Position numbers and translations under genes: made by a program. A DNA stretch of 64,000 bases from Pseudomonas saponiphila (GTDB lineage: Bacteria; Pseudomonadota; Gammaproteobacteria; Pseudomonadales; Pseudomonadaceae), in contig NZ_FNTJ01000001.1 in NCBI RefSeq assembly GCF_900105185.1, forward strand, positions 1,537,501 to 1,601,500. The letters are read 5' to 3'. The notes below the pieces were generated by a model. The model was not told the origin of the DNA. It saw only the letters and a list, made by a program, of their open reading frames with translations, and searched no databases. Of the stretch, positions 46,276 through 59,144 are shown piece after piece. Every line of letters starts with the position of its first letter. Position 1 is the stretch's first letter.

Positions 46276-46709
46276 TGGCCGGCCTGCTGGCATTTCGGGC
46301 AGCGGTGCTGCTCACCTTCGCTGCGCCAGCCAAGCTCGGCGATCCGCGCGCTGGCGGCGGGCTTCTGGGCCTTGTTGCCCAGCTTGGCATCCACCGCGAA
46401 TTCGAAGTCGAGGGTGGCGGCGCAGCTGTCGCAGTTGACCTGCCACTGGTGAATCGCCAGTTCGCCGAATACCGGGCCGCGGGCCACGGCGACCCATTGG
46501 CCGACGGGATTGATCAGGTGGCGCACTGTTTCCACCGTCAGGCGCATGGACAGGTCCTTGCTGCCTTTGAGGGTGACCAGCAGCACGTCGTCGGTGCGGA
46601 TGGAGCCACCGTTGCCGGTGACTTGATAGCGGCCCGGCACCAGTGCGCGGCATTCGATCAGGGTGTGTTGCGGGTTCATCAGGTTGTAGCGGAAATCGTG
46701 TTCGACCAT
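46272..46709 (-). CDS. Conserved protein of unknown function with two CxxC motifs
   Basis: A 145-aa soluble protein. Its middle is beta-rich; CDSC (about 97-100) and a C-terminal CPKC (about 138-141) suggest a bound zinc or iron. No family is recognised with confidence. It is translationally coupled to the downstream META lipoprotein by a 4-bp overlap. Confidence 0.7.
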   Translation of the reverse strand: MVEHDFRYNLMNPQHTLIECRALVPGRYQVTGNGGSIRTDDVLLVTLKGSKDLSMRLTVETVRHLINPVGQWVAVARGPVFGELAIHQWQVNCDSCAATLDFEFAVDAKLGNKAQKPAASARIAELGWRSEGEQHRCPKCQQAGQ

Positions 46710-46796
46710 GGGTCCTCCAAATCTGCCGCGTATGCTAGCACGGGCCCCTGCACCGCAGGTTGCGGGCAGGCGACCTTCGATCAGGCCGCGCCGATG

Positions 46797-47786
46797 TCAC
46801 CCCAAGACCTGATTCTGCGCTTGCCCTGCGGCCCAGCTGGCAATGTTGTGCAAGGTGGTTTCGGCGATGGCGGCCAGGGCTTCGTGGGTCAGGAAGGCCT
46901 GGTGCGCAGTCACAATCACGTTGGGGAAGGTCAGCAGCCGGGCCAGCACGTCGTCCTGCAGGGGCAGGTCGGAGCGGTCCTCGAAGAACAGTTGCGCCTC
47001 CTCTTCGTAGACATCCAGCCCCAGGTAGCCCAGTTGGCCGCTTTTCAGGGCGTCGATCAGCGCCGGGGTATCCACCAGGCCGCCGCGCCCGGTATTGATC
47101 AGCATTGCCCCGGGCTGCATGTGGGCCAGCGTTTCCTGGTTGATCAGGTAGCGACTGTGGTCATTGAGCGGGCAGTGCAGGCTGATGATCTGCGCCTGGG
47201 CCAGCAGTTGCGGCAGCTCCAGATAACGGGCGCCTAGGGCTTCGACGGCCGGATTGGGGAAGGGGTCGTAAGCCAGCAGCTGGCAACCAAAACCGGCCAT
47301 GATCCGGGCGAAGGTGGCGCCGATCTGCCCGGTGCCGACAATGCCCACGGTCTTGCCCACCAGGTCGAAGCCGGTCAGGCCGTGCAGGGTGAAGTCGCCC
47401 TCGCGGGTGCGGTTGTAGGCGCGATGCAGGCGCCGGTTCAGCGCCAGGATCAGCGCCACCGCATGCTCGGCCACCGCATGCGGGGAATAGGCCGGGACCC
47501 GCACCACCTCCAGGCCCAGGCGCTGCGCCGCAGGCAGGTCGACGTGGTTGTAGCCGGCCGAGCGCAGGGCGATCAGGCGGGTGCCGCCGGCGGCCAGTTG
47601 TTCCAGTACCGGGGCGCTCAGGTCGTCGTTGATGAAGGCGCAGACCACTTCATGGCGTTCGGCCAGGGCCACGGTGTCCAGGCTCAGGCGGGCTGCCTGG
47701 AACTGCAGTTCGATACCCGCCGGCAGGCTGGCGCCGAGAAAACTCTCACGGTCGTAGTTCTGGCTGCTGAATAGAATCGTGCGCAT
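46797..47786 (-). CDS. ldhA: D-lactate dehydrogenase (2-hydroxyacid dehydrogenase) LdhA
   Basis: A 329-aa NAD-dependent D-2-hydroxyacid dehydrogenase, making D-lactate from pyruvate. NAD-binding GIVGTGQIGATF is present, as are catalytic residues in INTGRGGLVD (Arg), DVYEEEAQ (Glu) and TAHQAF (His). The start at 47786 has AAGGA seven bases upstream. It lies 63 bp after gacS in the same direction, the order known from P. aeruginosa. Confidence 0.94.
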   Translation of the reverse strand: MRTILFSSQNYDRESFLGASLPAGIELQFQAARLSLDTVALAERHEVVCAFINDDLSAPVLEQLAAGGTRLIALRSAGYNHVDLPAAQRLGLEVVRVPAYSPHAVAEHAVALILALNRRLHRAYNRTREGDFTLHGLTGFDLVGKTVGIVGTGQIGATFARIMAGFGCQLLAYDPFPNPAVEALGARYLELPQLLAQAQIISLHCPLNDHSRYLINQETLAHMQPGAMLINTGRGGLVDTPALIDALKSGQLGYLGLDVYEEEAQLFFEDRSDLPLQDDVLARLLTFPNVIVTAHQAFLTHEALAAIAETTLHNIASWAAGQAQNQVLG

Positions 47787-47849
47787 GCTTGCATCCTTGT
47801 TCGGGGCGCCCAGCATGCCTGCCGGGCACTGTTCGGGTCTTGCCCTGGG

Positions 47850-50603
<2,754 letters not shown>

Positions 50604-50821
50604 GCCACTCTCCTGCTTCCACGCGGTTTTGAAAGGTCTACGGGCACGTCCGTGATGCGCCACCCGCGCAGTGTAACGATTTGCCGAAGGCTGATCTTGG
50701 CAAATTGCGCACTGGCGGTCGCGGCTGGAATGCCTGCGGCCAGGTTGCGACCAAGGCACTGGTTGCCGTGCTCCGGGCAATCTTGAATAATCGCCCAACT
50801 GAGAATGACTTGCAGAAGCTA

Positions 50822-51544
50822 ATGACTCCCGAAGCTGTTGAGCCTCCCCGTATCCTGAGCATTGAAGATGACCCGGTGCTTGGCGCCTATGTGCACGAGC
50901 AACTGGGTCGCTGCGGCTTCGCCGTGACTTGGTGCCGCAACGGCCAGGAAGGCTTGGGGATCGCCCGCAGCCAGAGCTTCGATGTGGTGCTGATGGACAT
51001 CCTGCTGCCCGGCATGGATGGGCTCACCCTGCTGACCCGCTTGCGCCAGAGTCATTCCACGCCGGTGCTGTTGATGTCGGCCCTGGGGGCGGAGGCCGAT
51101 CGCATCAGCGGTTTTCGCCTTGGCGCCGATGACTATTTGCCCAAGCCCTTCAGCCTGGCCGAGCTGCAGGTGCGCATCGAGGCGATCCTGCGCCGGGTGG
51201 CCCTGGACCGGCGGCCGATGTCGCCGCTGCCGAGCAGCAATGTGCAGAGCCTGCTTTTCGACGACGAGCTGTGCGATGTGCTGTTTGCCGGGCAGTGGGC
51301 CGGGTTGACCCGCAGCGAATATCGCCTGCTGGAAACCCTGCATCGCAACGTCGATGAGGTGCTGAGCAAGGCCTTCCTTTATCAGCATGTCCTGCAGCGC
51401 GGCTATGCGGCCCATGACCGCAGCCTGGACATGCACGTCAGCCAGATTCGCCGCAAGCTCAAGACACTGGGCTACAGCGAGCGGGAGTTGCGCACCGTGT
51501 GGGGCAAGGGCTACGTCTTGAGTGCCGCCGATGAGCTGGCCTGA
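50822..51544 (+). CDS. OmpR-family response regulator, PirR-like
   Basis: A 240-aa regulator with a receiver (ILSIEDDPVLG; D59 in VLMDILLPGMDG) and a winged helix (about 140-235, TVWGKGYVLSA). By position beside gacS and cysM it corresponds to P. aeruginosa PirR, which controls the enterobactin receptor gene pirA. No receptor gene is present here. The ATG at 50822 precedes the receiver; the longer frame is rejected. Confidence 0.82.
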   Translation: MTPEAVEPPRILSIEDDPVLGAYVHEQLGRCGFAVTWCRNGQEGLGIARSQSFDVVLMDILLPGMDGLTLLTRLRQSHSTPVLLMSALGAEADRISGFRLGADDYLPKPFSLAELQVRIEAILRRVALDRRPMSPLPSSNVQSLLFDDELCDVLFAGQWAGLTRSEYRLLETLHRNVDEVLSKAFLYQHVLQRGYAAHDRSLDMHVSQIRRKLKTLGYSERELRTVWGKGYVLSAADELA

Positions 51545-52886
51545 ACTGCCCGGCCGGCATTCGCTGTTCTGGAAACTGGCCTGCCTGCTGCTGGCTTTCT
51601 GTCTGCTGATGATCTGGCTGAGCTGGTCCTGGGGGCGCTATGTGGAGCAGAGGAACCTGTACCTGTCCGATGACGCCCGGGCCACCTTGGAGCATTACGC
51701 CGTTGAGGCCGAGCAAGCCTGGAACAGCGGCCAGAGTGCTGGCATCGATGCCTGGCTTGCGCAAATGGCCGGTCGTGAGCAGACCTGGGTCGGCGTCATC
51801 GGCAGCGACCTGCAATCGCTGAGCAGTCAGTCTCTGACCGCGGCCGAGGCCCAGCGCCTGACCTCTCTGCGCGGTGCGCACTGGCCGGTGAGCCGGCATG
51901 GCCGTGGTCTGCCTTGGCTGAAAATCCCATTCCCCAAAGATCCCTCCCTGGGCAGCCTGGTGATCGAGTTGCCGCAGCGCTTCATGCCCGGGCGCTATCG
52001 GGTGTTCTGGCAGGTGATCACCAATGGTGTGATCCCCGGCCTGTTCACGCTTTTGCTGTGTGTCGGCCTGTACCGTTTGCTGGTGGTACCGCTCAACCAG
52101 CTGCGCGAGCAGGCCAACGCCTGGCGGGCCGGGCAACTGAATGTGCGTCTGTCCAGCGAGACTACTGAGCGCAAGGATGAGTTGGGAGAGCTGGGGCGGG
52201 CCTTCGATCAGATGTCCGAACGCTTGCAGAGCACCGTGGCCGTGCAGCAGCAATTGCTGCGCGATCTGTCCCACGAGTTGCGCACGCCCCTGAGTCGCCT
52301 GCGGGTGGCTTGTGACAGCGAGCAGAACCTGGGGGCGCTGCGCGAGCGCCTGGCCCGGGAGGTCGATGGCATGCAGCGCCTGGTGGAAGACAGCCTGCAA
52401 CTGGCCTGGCTGGATACTGAACGCGGGCCATTGCCTGCGGAGCAGATCCAGGTCCAGGCGCTGTGGGAGATGCTCAGCGAGAACGCCTGCTTCGAAAGCG
52501 GCTGGTCGGCGGCGCAGTTGTGCTGTGAACTGGACGCCGATTGCTGGGTGCGCGGCCATCTCAATACCCTGGCCCAGGCCCTGGAAAACATCCTGCGCAA
52601 TGCCATCCGCCATTCCCCGGCCGGCGCGCGGATAACTCTGGCCGGACAACGGGATGGCGAGTATTGGCACCTGTGGCTGGACGACCAGGGGACGGGCGTG
52701 GCCGAAGAGGATCTGGAGCGGATCTTCGCGCCGTTCATCCGTCTGGATGGATCGCGGCCGGGGGATGGCGGCTTCGGCCTGGGCCTGAGCATCGCGCGCA
52801 ATGCGGTGGTGCGTCAGGGCGGGCAGTTGTGGGCGCAGAACCGGGAGCGTGGCTTGCGTCTGCATCTGCGCTTGCCGGGAGCCTGA
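51531..52886 (+). CDS. Sensor histidine kinase, PirS-like
   Basis: A 451-aa inner-membrane kinase. Membrane segments are at about 13-33 and 165-185, with a periplasmic domain of about 130 residues. HAMP follows, then H248 in DLSHELRTPLSRLR and HATPase_c (NAIRHS, GGFGLGLSIA). The ATG at 51531 overlaps the regulator gene by 14 bp; an in-frame GTG at 51522 is an alternative start. Confidence 0.83.
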   Translation: MSWPELPGRHSLFWKLACLLLAFCLLMIWLSWSWGRYVEQRNLYLSDDARATLEHYAVEAEQAWNSGQSAGIDAWLAQMAGREQTWVGVIGSDLQSLSSQSLTAAEAQRLTSLRGAHWPVSRHGRGLPWLKIPFPKDPSLGSLVIELPQRFMPGRYRVFWQVITNGVIPGLFTLLLCVGLYRLLVVPLNQLREQANAWRAGQLNVRLSSETTERKDELGELGRAFDQMSERLQSTVAVQQQLLRDLSHELRTPLSRLRVACDSEQNLGALRERLAREVDGMQRLVEDSLQLAWLDTERGPLPAEQIQVQALWEMLSENACFESGWSAAQLCCELDADCWVRGHLNTLAQALENILRNAIRHSPAGARITLAGQRDGEYWHLWLDDQGTGVAEEDLERIFAPFIRLDGSRPGDGGFGLGLSIARNAVVRQGGQLWAQNRERGLRLHLRLPGA

Positions 52887-53004
52887 GCGCGGGCCCTGGC
52901 CGGCCTTAGATCAATAAGCCATAAGTCCCGCACTTTGCGTGATATGGCGCTTGGACGTTTGCCGGTATGATAGGCGCCCCCGCAGTCTGGATTGCGAATA
53001 CGCC

Positions 53005-53907
53005 ATGACCTTGCAGTACCCAACCATCGCCGATTGCGTCGGCAACACCCCGCTGGTTCGTTTGCAGCGCCTGCCTGGCGCCACCAGCAATACCTTGCTG
53101 CTCAAGCTTGAGGGCAATAACCCGGCGGGTTCGGTCAAGGACCGTCCGGCACTGTCGATGATCACTCGCGCCGAACTGCGCGGGCAGATCCAGGCCGGCG
53201 ATACCCTGATCGAAGCGACCTCGGGCAATACCGGCATCGCCCTGGCCATGGCTGCGGCGATCAAGGGCTACAAGATGATCCTGATCATGCCCGACAACTC
53301 CAGCGCCGAGCGCAAGGCGGCGATGACCGCCTATGGCGCCGAGTTGATTCTGGTCAGCCAGGAAGAGGGCATGGAAGGCGCCCGCGACCTGGCCGAACGC
53401 ATGCAGGCCGAAGGTCGTGGCAAGGTGCTAGATCAGTTCGCCAACGGCGACAATCCCGAGGCCCACTACACCGGTACCGGTCCGGAAATCTGGCGCCAGA
53501 CCCAGGGCAGCATCACCCACTTCATCAGCTCGATGGGCACCACCGGCACCATCATGGGCACTTCGCGCTATTTGAAAGAGCAGAACCCCGAGGTGCAGAT
53601 CATCGGCCTGCAACCCATGGAGGGTTCGGCCATTCCCGGCATTCGCCGCTGGCCCGAGCAATACCTGCCGAAGATCTATCAGGCCAGTCGAGTCGACCGC
53701 ATCGTCGACATGGCCCAGAGCGAAGCCGAAGACGTGACCCGCCGCCTGGCCCGGGAAGAGGGCATCTTCTGCGGCGTGTCTTCCGGTGGTGCGGTGGCAG
53801 CGATGCTGCGCCTGTCCCGGGAAGTGGAAAACGCGGTCATGGTCGCGATCATCTGTGACCGTGGCGATCGTTACCTGTCGACCGGCATCTTCGATGCGCC
53901 CAACTGA
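53005..53907 (+). CDS. cysM: Cysteine synthase B CysM
   Basis: A 300-aa PLP enzyme that makes cysteine from O-acetylserine and sulfide or thiosulfate. The PLP lysine is K45 in NPAGSVKDR, and the phosphate-binding loop is [11 protein letters not shown]. CysM-type length and the C-terminal [11 protein letters not shown] are present. Its stop overlaps the rlmD start by 1 bp. Confidence 0.95.
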   Translation: MTLQYPTIADCVGNTPLVRLQRLPGATSNTLLLKLEGNNPAGSVKDRPALSMITRAELRGQIQAGDTLIEATSGNTGIALAMAAAIKGYKMILIMPDNSSAERKAAMTAYGAELILVSQEEGMEGARDLAERMQAEGRGKVLDQFANGDNPEAHYTGTGPEIWRQTQGSITHFISSMGTTGTIMGTSRYLKEQNPEVQIIGLQPMEGSAIPGIRRWPEQYLPKIYQASRVDRIVDMAQSEAEDVTRRLAREEGIFCGVSSGGAVAAMLRLSREVENAVMVAIICDRGDRYLSTGIFDAPN

Positions 53908-55259
53908 TGGCTAAGCACGAGAGAGGCCTGCGCTTCCAGCCTGCGGGCGGCAGTCGGGCCCCACAGATTCCGGTGGGCAAGAAGCAGCGCTTGAACATCC
54001 AGCGTCTGGCCAACGACGGTCGTGGCATCGCCTTTGTCGAAGGGCGCACCTGGTTCGTCAGCGGCGCCCTGGCCGGTGAGGAAGTCGAGGCACGGGTATT
54101 GGGCAGTCATGGCAAGGTGGTGGAGGCCCGTACCGAGCGCATCTTCAACGCCAGTGAGCTGCGCCGCCCGGCAGCCTGTGCCCACGCCGGGCGTTGCGGC
54201 GGTTGCAGCGTGCAGCACCTGCCCCACGCCGAACAGCTTGCCCTGAAACAGCGCATGCTCGCCGAGCAGTTGTCCAAGGTTGCGGGGGTCGAGCCCGAGG
54301 CTTGGGCAGCGCCCTTGAGCGGTCAGGAGTTCGGCTATCGACGCCGCGCCCGGGTGGCGGTGCGTTGGGACGCCAAGGGCAAGCAGCTTGAAGTGGGATT
54401 TCGTGCCGCCGGCAGCCAGGACATTGTCGCCATCGACGATTGCCCGGTGCTGGTACAGGCCTTGCAACCCATCATGAGCCGCTTGCCGGCCATGTTGCGG
54501 CGCCTGAGCAAGCCCCAGGCGCTGGGGCATGTCGAGTTGTTCAGCGGTTCGGCCCTGGCCCTGCTGTTGCGGCACATGGCGCCACTGTCCGAAAGCGACC
54601 TTTCGATCCTCAAGGACTTCTGCGATTTCCACCAGGCGCAACTGTGGCTGCACGGTGAAGGCGAGCCACAACCCTTTGATCCATTGCAGTCGCTGGGCTA
54701 CCGCCTGGAGACTTGGGATCTGCACCTGGCGTATCGACCCGGGGACTTCGTCCAGGTCAATGCCGGGGTCAACGAGGCGATGGTGGCCCAGGCTCTGGAG
54801 TGGCTGGCGCCGCAACCTCAGGAGCGGGTGCTGGATCTGTTCTGCGGCCTGGGCAACTTTGCCCTGCCGCTGGCCCGGCAGGTGCGAGAAGTGGTGGCGG
54901 TGGAAGGCGTGGCGGCCATGGTGGCGCGTGCCGCTGACAACGCCGCTAGCAACAATTTGCATAACACGCGCTTTTTTCAAGCCGATTTATCCCAGCCTCT
55001 GAGCGCTGCCGAGTGGGTTGATGAAGGCTTTTCTGCGGTACTCTTGGACCCACCCCGTGACGGTGCTTTCGAGGTGGTTCGCCACTTGGCGAGACTGGGC
55101 GCCAAGCGGCTGGTTTACGTGTCATGCAATCCGGCAACTCTGGCCCGTGACACGGTCGAATTGATCAAGCAGGGCTACAAGTTAAAACGTGCCGGGATCC
55201 TCGATATGTTTCCTCAGACGGCGCATGTCGAGGCCATGGCGTTATTCGAAGCGAGCTAG
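53907..55259 (+). CDS. rlmD: 23S rRNA (uracil(1939)-C(5))-methyltransferase RlmD
   Basis: A 450-aa SAM-dependent RNA methyltransferase. It has an N-terminal TRAM domain (about 18-80), a 4Fe-4S cysteine cluster ([10 protein letters not shown] and a later Cys), the SAM site [23 protein letters not shown], and the nucleophile Cys in [11 protein letters not shown]. It is coupled to cysM (TGATG). Confidence 0.95.
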   Translation: MAKHERGLRFQPAGGSRAPQIPVGKKQRLNIQRLANDGRGIAFVEGRTWFVSGALAGEEVEARVLGSHGKVVEARTERIFNASELRRPAACAHAGRCGGCSVQHLPHAEQLALKQRMLAEQLSKVAGVEPEAWAAPLSGQEFGYRRRARVAVRWDAKGKQLEVGFRAAGSQDIVAIDDCPVLVQALQPIMSRLPAMLRRLSKPQALGHVELFSGSALALLLRHMAPLSESDLSILKDFCDFHQAQLWLHGEGEPQPFDPLQSLGYRLETWDLHLAYRPGDFVQVNAGVNEAMVAQALEWLAPQPQERVLDLFCGLGNFALPLARQVREVVAVEGVAAMVARAADNAASNNLHNTRFFQADLSQPLSAAEWVDEGFSAVLLDPPRDGAFEVVRHLARLGAKRLVYVSCNPATLARDTVELIKQGYKLKRAGILDMFPQTAHVEAMALFEAS

Positions 55260-55381
55260 GATGGCTTGTCTAATCCGACTGATCCTTCAGGTGTGGTTCG
55301 CTGGCCCCGCGAGCTGCCCCTGAGCGTTGAGGATCAGCGATTTGACGCATTGAATGTGCGTCGTAGGGAAGGTAAAGCAAG

Positions 55382-57625
55382 ATGGTACAGGTGAGAGCGC
55401 ACCAGCCGATCAACACCGACGGCAGTATCAATCTCGAGGCATGGCTCGATCATACGGTCAGCGTCGATATGGCATTGGACCGTGAGGCCCTGAAAGAAGC
55501 CTGCGAGTTCGCTCGCGAGGCAGAGTTAAAACACATTGCCGCCAAGGGCCTGAGCGCCGAGGACGTGTCGAGTTTCAGCACGGGCCTGGAGATTGCTGAG
55601 ATCCTTGCCGACCTCAAGTTGGATCAGGATTCCCTGGTCGCCGCGGTGCTGTACCGCGGTGTCCGCGAGGGCCAGATCCAGTTGCCGGCGGTCAGCCAGC
55701 GCTTTGGTCCGGTGGTGGCCAAGCTGATCGACGGCGTGCTGCGTATGGCCGCCATCACGGCCAGTCTCAGCCCTCGTCAATCCCTGGTGCTCGGCACTCA
55801 GGCCCAGGTGGAAAACCTGCGCAAGATGCTGGTGGCCATGGTCGATGACGTGCGCGTGGCACTGATCAAGCTGGCCGAGCGGACTTGCGCCATTCGGGCG
55901 GTGAAAGGCGCCGACGAAGAGAAGCGCAACCGGGTTGCCCGGGAGGTCTTCGACATCTACGCCCCCCTGGCTCACCGCCTGGGTATCGGCCATATCAAGT
56001 GGGAGCTGGAGGACCTGTCCTTCCGTTACCTGGAGCCTGAGCAATACAAGCAGATCGCCAAGCTCCTGCATGAGCGACGCCTGGATCGCGAGCGCTTCAT
56101 CAGCGACGTGATGAACCAGCTGCAGAACGAGCTGAAGGCTACCGGGGTCAACGCCGACATCAGTGGGCGGGCCAAGCACATCTATTCCATCTGGCGCAAA
56201 ATGCAGCGCAAGGGCCTGGAGTTCAGCCAGATCTACGACGTGCGCGCTGTGCGGGTGCTGGTGCCGGAAATGCGCGACTGCTACACCGCGCTGGGCATCG
56301 TGCACACCTTGTGGCGGCATATCCCCAAAGAGTTCGACGACTACATCGCCAACCCCAAGGAAAACGGCTACCGCTCGCTGCACACCGCGGTGATCGGTCC
56401 CGAGGGCAAGGTGCTGGAAGTGCAGATCCGCACCCATGCGATGCACGAGGAAGCGGAGCTGGGGGTTTGCGCCCACTGGAAATACAAGGGCACCGACGTC
56501 AAGTCCGGCTCCAACCATTACGAAGAGAAAATCTCCTGGCTGCGTCAGGTGCTGGAATGGCACGAGGAGCTGGGTGACATCGGTGGCCTGGCCGAACAGT
56601 TGCGGGTGGATATCGAGCCGGACCGGGTGTACATCTTCACCCCGGACGGCCACGCCATCGACCTGCCCAAGGGTGCCACGCCGCTGGACTTCGCTTACCG
56701 GGTGCACACCGAGATCGGTCACAACTGCCGGGGCGCGAAGATCAACGGGCGCATCGTGCCGCTCAACTACAGCCTGCAGACCGGCGAACAGGTAGAGATC
56801 ATCACCAGCAAGCACGGCACGCCGAGCCGCGACTGGCTGAACCCGAACCTGGGCTACGTCACCACGTCCCGGGCGCGGGCGAAGATCGTCCACTGGTTCA
56901 AGCTGCAGGCTCGCGATCAGAACGTCGCCGCCGGCAAGACCCTGCTGGAACGCGAACTGAACCGTCTCGACCTGCCCCAGGTGGACTTCGACAAGCTGGC
57001 CGACAAGGCCAACATGAAGACCGCCGAGGACATGTTTGCCGCTCTGGGCGCGGGCGACCTGCGCCTGGCGCAACTGGTCAACCTGGCCCAGCAACTGGTT
57101 GAGCCGGAGCGCGGCAACGAGCAACTGGAGCTGATCCCGCGCAAGGCCGCCGGCTACAAGCCGGGCAAGCGCGGCGATATCCAGATCCAGGGCGTGGGCA
57201 ACCTGATGACCCAGATGGCCGGCTGCTGCCAGCCGCTGCCGGGAGATGCGATCGTCGGTTACATCACCCAGGGCCGCGGGGTGAGCATTCACCGCCAGGA
57301 CTGTGCCTCGGTGTTGCAACTGGCCGGACGCGAGCCGGAGCGGATCATCCAGGTCAGCTGGGGTCCGGTGCCGGTGCTCACCTATCCGGTGGACATCATC
57401 ATCCGCGCCTACGATCGTTCCGGTCTGCTGCGTGACGTGTCCCAGGTACTGCTCAACGAGCGGATCAACGTGCTGGCGGTCAATACGCGCTCGAACAAGG
57501 AGGACAACACCGCGTTGATGTCCCTGACCATCGAGATTCCGGGCCTGGACGCATTGGGACGTTTGCTGGGGCGCATATCCCAGCTGCCGAACATCATCGA
57601 GACCCGGCGCAATCGAACCCCGTGA
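55382..57625 (+). CDS. relA: GTP pyrophosphokinase RelA
   Basis: A 747-aa ribosome-associated (p)ppGpp synthetase. The N-terminal HD domain is degenerate (VAAVLYRGVREG replaces the HD motif), as in monofunctional RelA. The synthetase domain (GRAKHIYSIWRKMQ, then IYDVRAVRVLV), TGS (about 405-465), a Cys-rich zinc-finger region (AGCCQPLPGD) and a C-terminal ACT domain follow. It lies between rlmD and mazG, as in other gammaproteobacteria. Confidence 0.96.
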   Translation: MVQVRAHQPINTDGSINLEAWLDHTVSVDMALDREALKEACEFAREAELKHIAAKGLSAEDVSSFSTGLEIAEILADLKLDQDSLVAAVLYRGVREGQIQLPAVSQRFGPVVAKLIDGVLRMAAITASLSPRQSLVLGTQAQVENLRKMLVAMVDDVRVALIKLAERTCAIRAVKGADEEKRNRVAREVFDIYAPLAHRLGIGHIKWELEDLSFRYLEPEQYKQIAKLLHERRLDRERFISDVMNQLQNELKATGVNADISGRAKHIYSIWRKMQRKGLEFSQIYDVRAVRVLVPEMRDCYTALGIVHTLWRHIPKEFDDYIANPKENGYRSLHTAVIGPEGKVLEVQIRTHAMHEEAELGVCAHWKYKGTDVKSGSNHYEEKISWLRQVLEWHEELGDIGGLAEQLRVDIEPDRVYIFTPDGHAIDLPKGATPLDFAYRVHTEIGHNCRGAKINGRIVPLNYSLQTGEQVEIITSKHGTPSRDWLNPNLGYVTTSRARAKIVHWFKLQARDQNVAAGKTLLERELNRLDLPQVDFDKLADKANMKTAEDMFAALGAGDLRLAQLVNLAQQLVEPERGNEQLELIPRKAAGYKPGKRGDIQIQGVGNLMTQMAGCCQPLPGDAIVGYITQGRGVSIHRQDCASVLQLAGREPERIIQVSWGPVPVLTYPVDIIIRAYDRSGLLRDVSQVLLNERINVLAVNTRSNKEDNTALMSLTIEIPGLDALGRLLGRISQLPNIIETRRNRTP

Positions 57626-57649
57626 TGCCCGCATGAAATGGATGAACTG

Positions 57650-58483
57650 ATGTACAGCCTTGAAGACCTGTTGCACCTGATGGCGCGCCTGCGGGACCCG
57701 CAATACGGTTGCCCGTGGGACATCAAGCAGACCTACGCCAGCATCGTCCCCCATACCCTGGAGGAGGCCTACGAGGTCGCCGACGCCATCGAGCGCGGCG
57801 ACTTCGACCACTTGCAGGGTGAGCTGGGCGACCTGCTGTTCCAGGTGGTGTATTACAGCCAGCTGGCCCGGGAGGAGGGGCGGTTCGAATTCGACGGTGT
57901 GGTGGACAGCATCACCCGCAAGCTGATCCGTCGGCATCCCCATGTGTTCCCTACTGGCGATCTGTACGCGCCGCTGGATATCCCGCGGCTCGATGAGGAG
58001 CAGGTCAAGGAGCGCTGGGAGCAGATCAAGGCCGAGGAGCGCGCAGAGAAGTCCGACGCTCCGCAGCAGTTGTCCCTGCTCGATGATGTGCCGGTGGCCC
58101 TGCCGGCCCTGTCCCGCGCGGCCAAGTTGCAAAAGCGCGCGGCGCAGGTCGGCTTCGACTGGCCGGATGCCCTGCCGGTGGTGGACAAGGTGCGTGAAGA
58201 ACTGGACGAGGTGCTGGAGGCCATGGCCGACAACGACCCGGCGGCCATCACCGATGAAATCGGTGACTTGCTGTTTGTCGTGGTCAACCTGGCCAGGCAT
58301 CTCAAGGTCGACCCGGAAACCGCCCTGCGTAGCGCCAATGCCAAGTTCGATCGGCGCTTCCGATTTATCGAGCAGGCATTGCGCGACACCGGTCGTCCCG
58401 TGGAAGATTGCACCCTCGAAGACTTGGATGCCCTGTGGGGTGAAGCCAAACGTCAGGAAAAGAATTTGCCCAGCTGCGGCTGA
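57650..58483 (+). CDS. mazG: Nucleoside triphosphate pyrophosphohydrolase MazG
   Basis: A 277-aa hydrolase with two MazG domains. The first carries CPWD, EEAYEV and the GELGDLLFQV metal-binding motif; the second has REELDEVLEA and DEIGDLLFVVVN. It converts NTPs to NMPs and in E. coli lowers ppGpp, fitting its place next to relA. I prefer the ATG at 57650 (MYSLEDLLHLM); an in-frame ATG at 57638 is possible. Confidence 0.94.
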   Translation: MYSLEDLLHLMARLRDPQYGCPWDIKQTYASIVPHTLEEAYEVADAIERGDFDHLQGELGDLLFQVVYYSQLAREEGRFEFDGVVDSITRKLIRRHPHVFPTGDLYAPLDIPRLDEEQVKERWEQIKAEERAEKSDAPQQLSLLDDVPVALPALSRAAKLQKRAAQVGFDWPDALPVVDKVREELDEVLEAMADNDPAAITDEIGDLLFVVVNLARHLKVDPETALRSANAKFDRRFRFIEQALRDTGRPVEDCTLEDLDALWGEAKRQEKNLPSCG

Positions 58484-58509
58484 GGCCGTTGCCTAAGTGA
58501 GTAAGCACC

Positions 58510-59049
58510 ATGAGCCTTTCCCTTCGCGACCAGTTGCTCAAAGCAGGGCTGGTCAACCAAAAGCAGGCCAAGCAGGTCAGCAAAGACAAGCAGAAGCAGC
58601 AGCGACTGGCCCATAAAGGCCAGATCGAACTCGATGATTCCCAGCAGCGCGCAGCCCAGGAAGCCATGGCCGAGAAGGTCAAGCGTGACCAGGAGCTCAA
58701 CCGTCAGCAGCAGGAGAAGGCCGAGCAGAAGGCCCGTGCAGCGCAGATCAAGCAACTGATCGAAGTCTCGCGTCTGCCCAAGCTGAACACCGAGGACTAC
58801 TACAACTTCGTCGACGACAAGAAGGTCAAGCGCCTGTCGGTGAACACCCTGATGCGCAACAAGCTGAGCAGCGGTTCCCTGGCCATCGTCCACCACGGTG
58901 GTGGCTATGAGGTGATTCCGCGGGAGGCGGCGCTGAAGATCCAGGAGCGCGACCCGCGGCGTATCGTGCAACTGAACACGCCAACCGAGGCGCCGGACGA
59001 GGACGATCCGTACGCGGCCTATCAGATCCCCGATGATCTGATGTGGTAA
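58510..59049 (+). CDS. DUF2058 (YaiL-like) protein
   Basis: A 179-aa protein with a highly charged coiled-coil N-terminal half (Lys/Gln/Glu-rich, about 15-90) and a C-terminal globular part (LPKLNTEDYYNFVDDKKVKRL, VHHGGGYEVIP). It belongs to DUF2058, sometimes called nucleoprotein or polynucleotide enzyme-like; function unknown. A terminator follows. Confidence 0.9.
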   Translation: MSLSLRDQLLKAGLVNQKQAKQVSKDKQKQQRLAHKGQIELDDSQQRAAQEAMAEKVKRDQELNRQQQEKAEQKARAAQIKQLIEVSRLPKLNTEDYYNFVDDKKVKRLSVNTLMRNKLSSGSLAIVHHGGGYEVIPREAALKIQERDPRRIVQLNTPTEAPDEDDPYAAYQIPDDLMW

Positions 59050-59062
59050 GCATCCTGTAACG

Positions 59063-59095
59063 ACCAACCCCGCTCATGGCGGGGTTGGTGGTTTT
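59063..59095 (+). terminator. Intrinsic terminator after the DUF2058 gene
   Basis: CCAACCCCGC-TCAT-GGCGGGGTTGG forms a strong stem with the T-rich GTGGTTTTT after it. It closes the relA-mazG-DUF2058 cluster. Confidence 0.88.
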
Positions 59096-59144
59096 TGCGC
59101 GGGGGATTTGCGTGGAATCCCGGCGCCTCTGTGTCGAGGTTGAA

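Noticed and set aside
50785..50815. Fur box upstream of the pirR-like gene
   Set aside because: Only scattered GATAAT-like triplets agree with the 19-bp consensus; no credible palindrome is present.
55526..58300. 924-codon minus-strand open frame
   Set aside because: Antisense shadow spanning relA and mazG, with no domain and His/Gln-rich composition.
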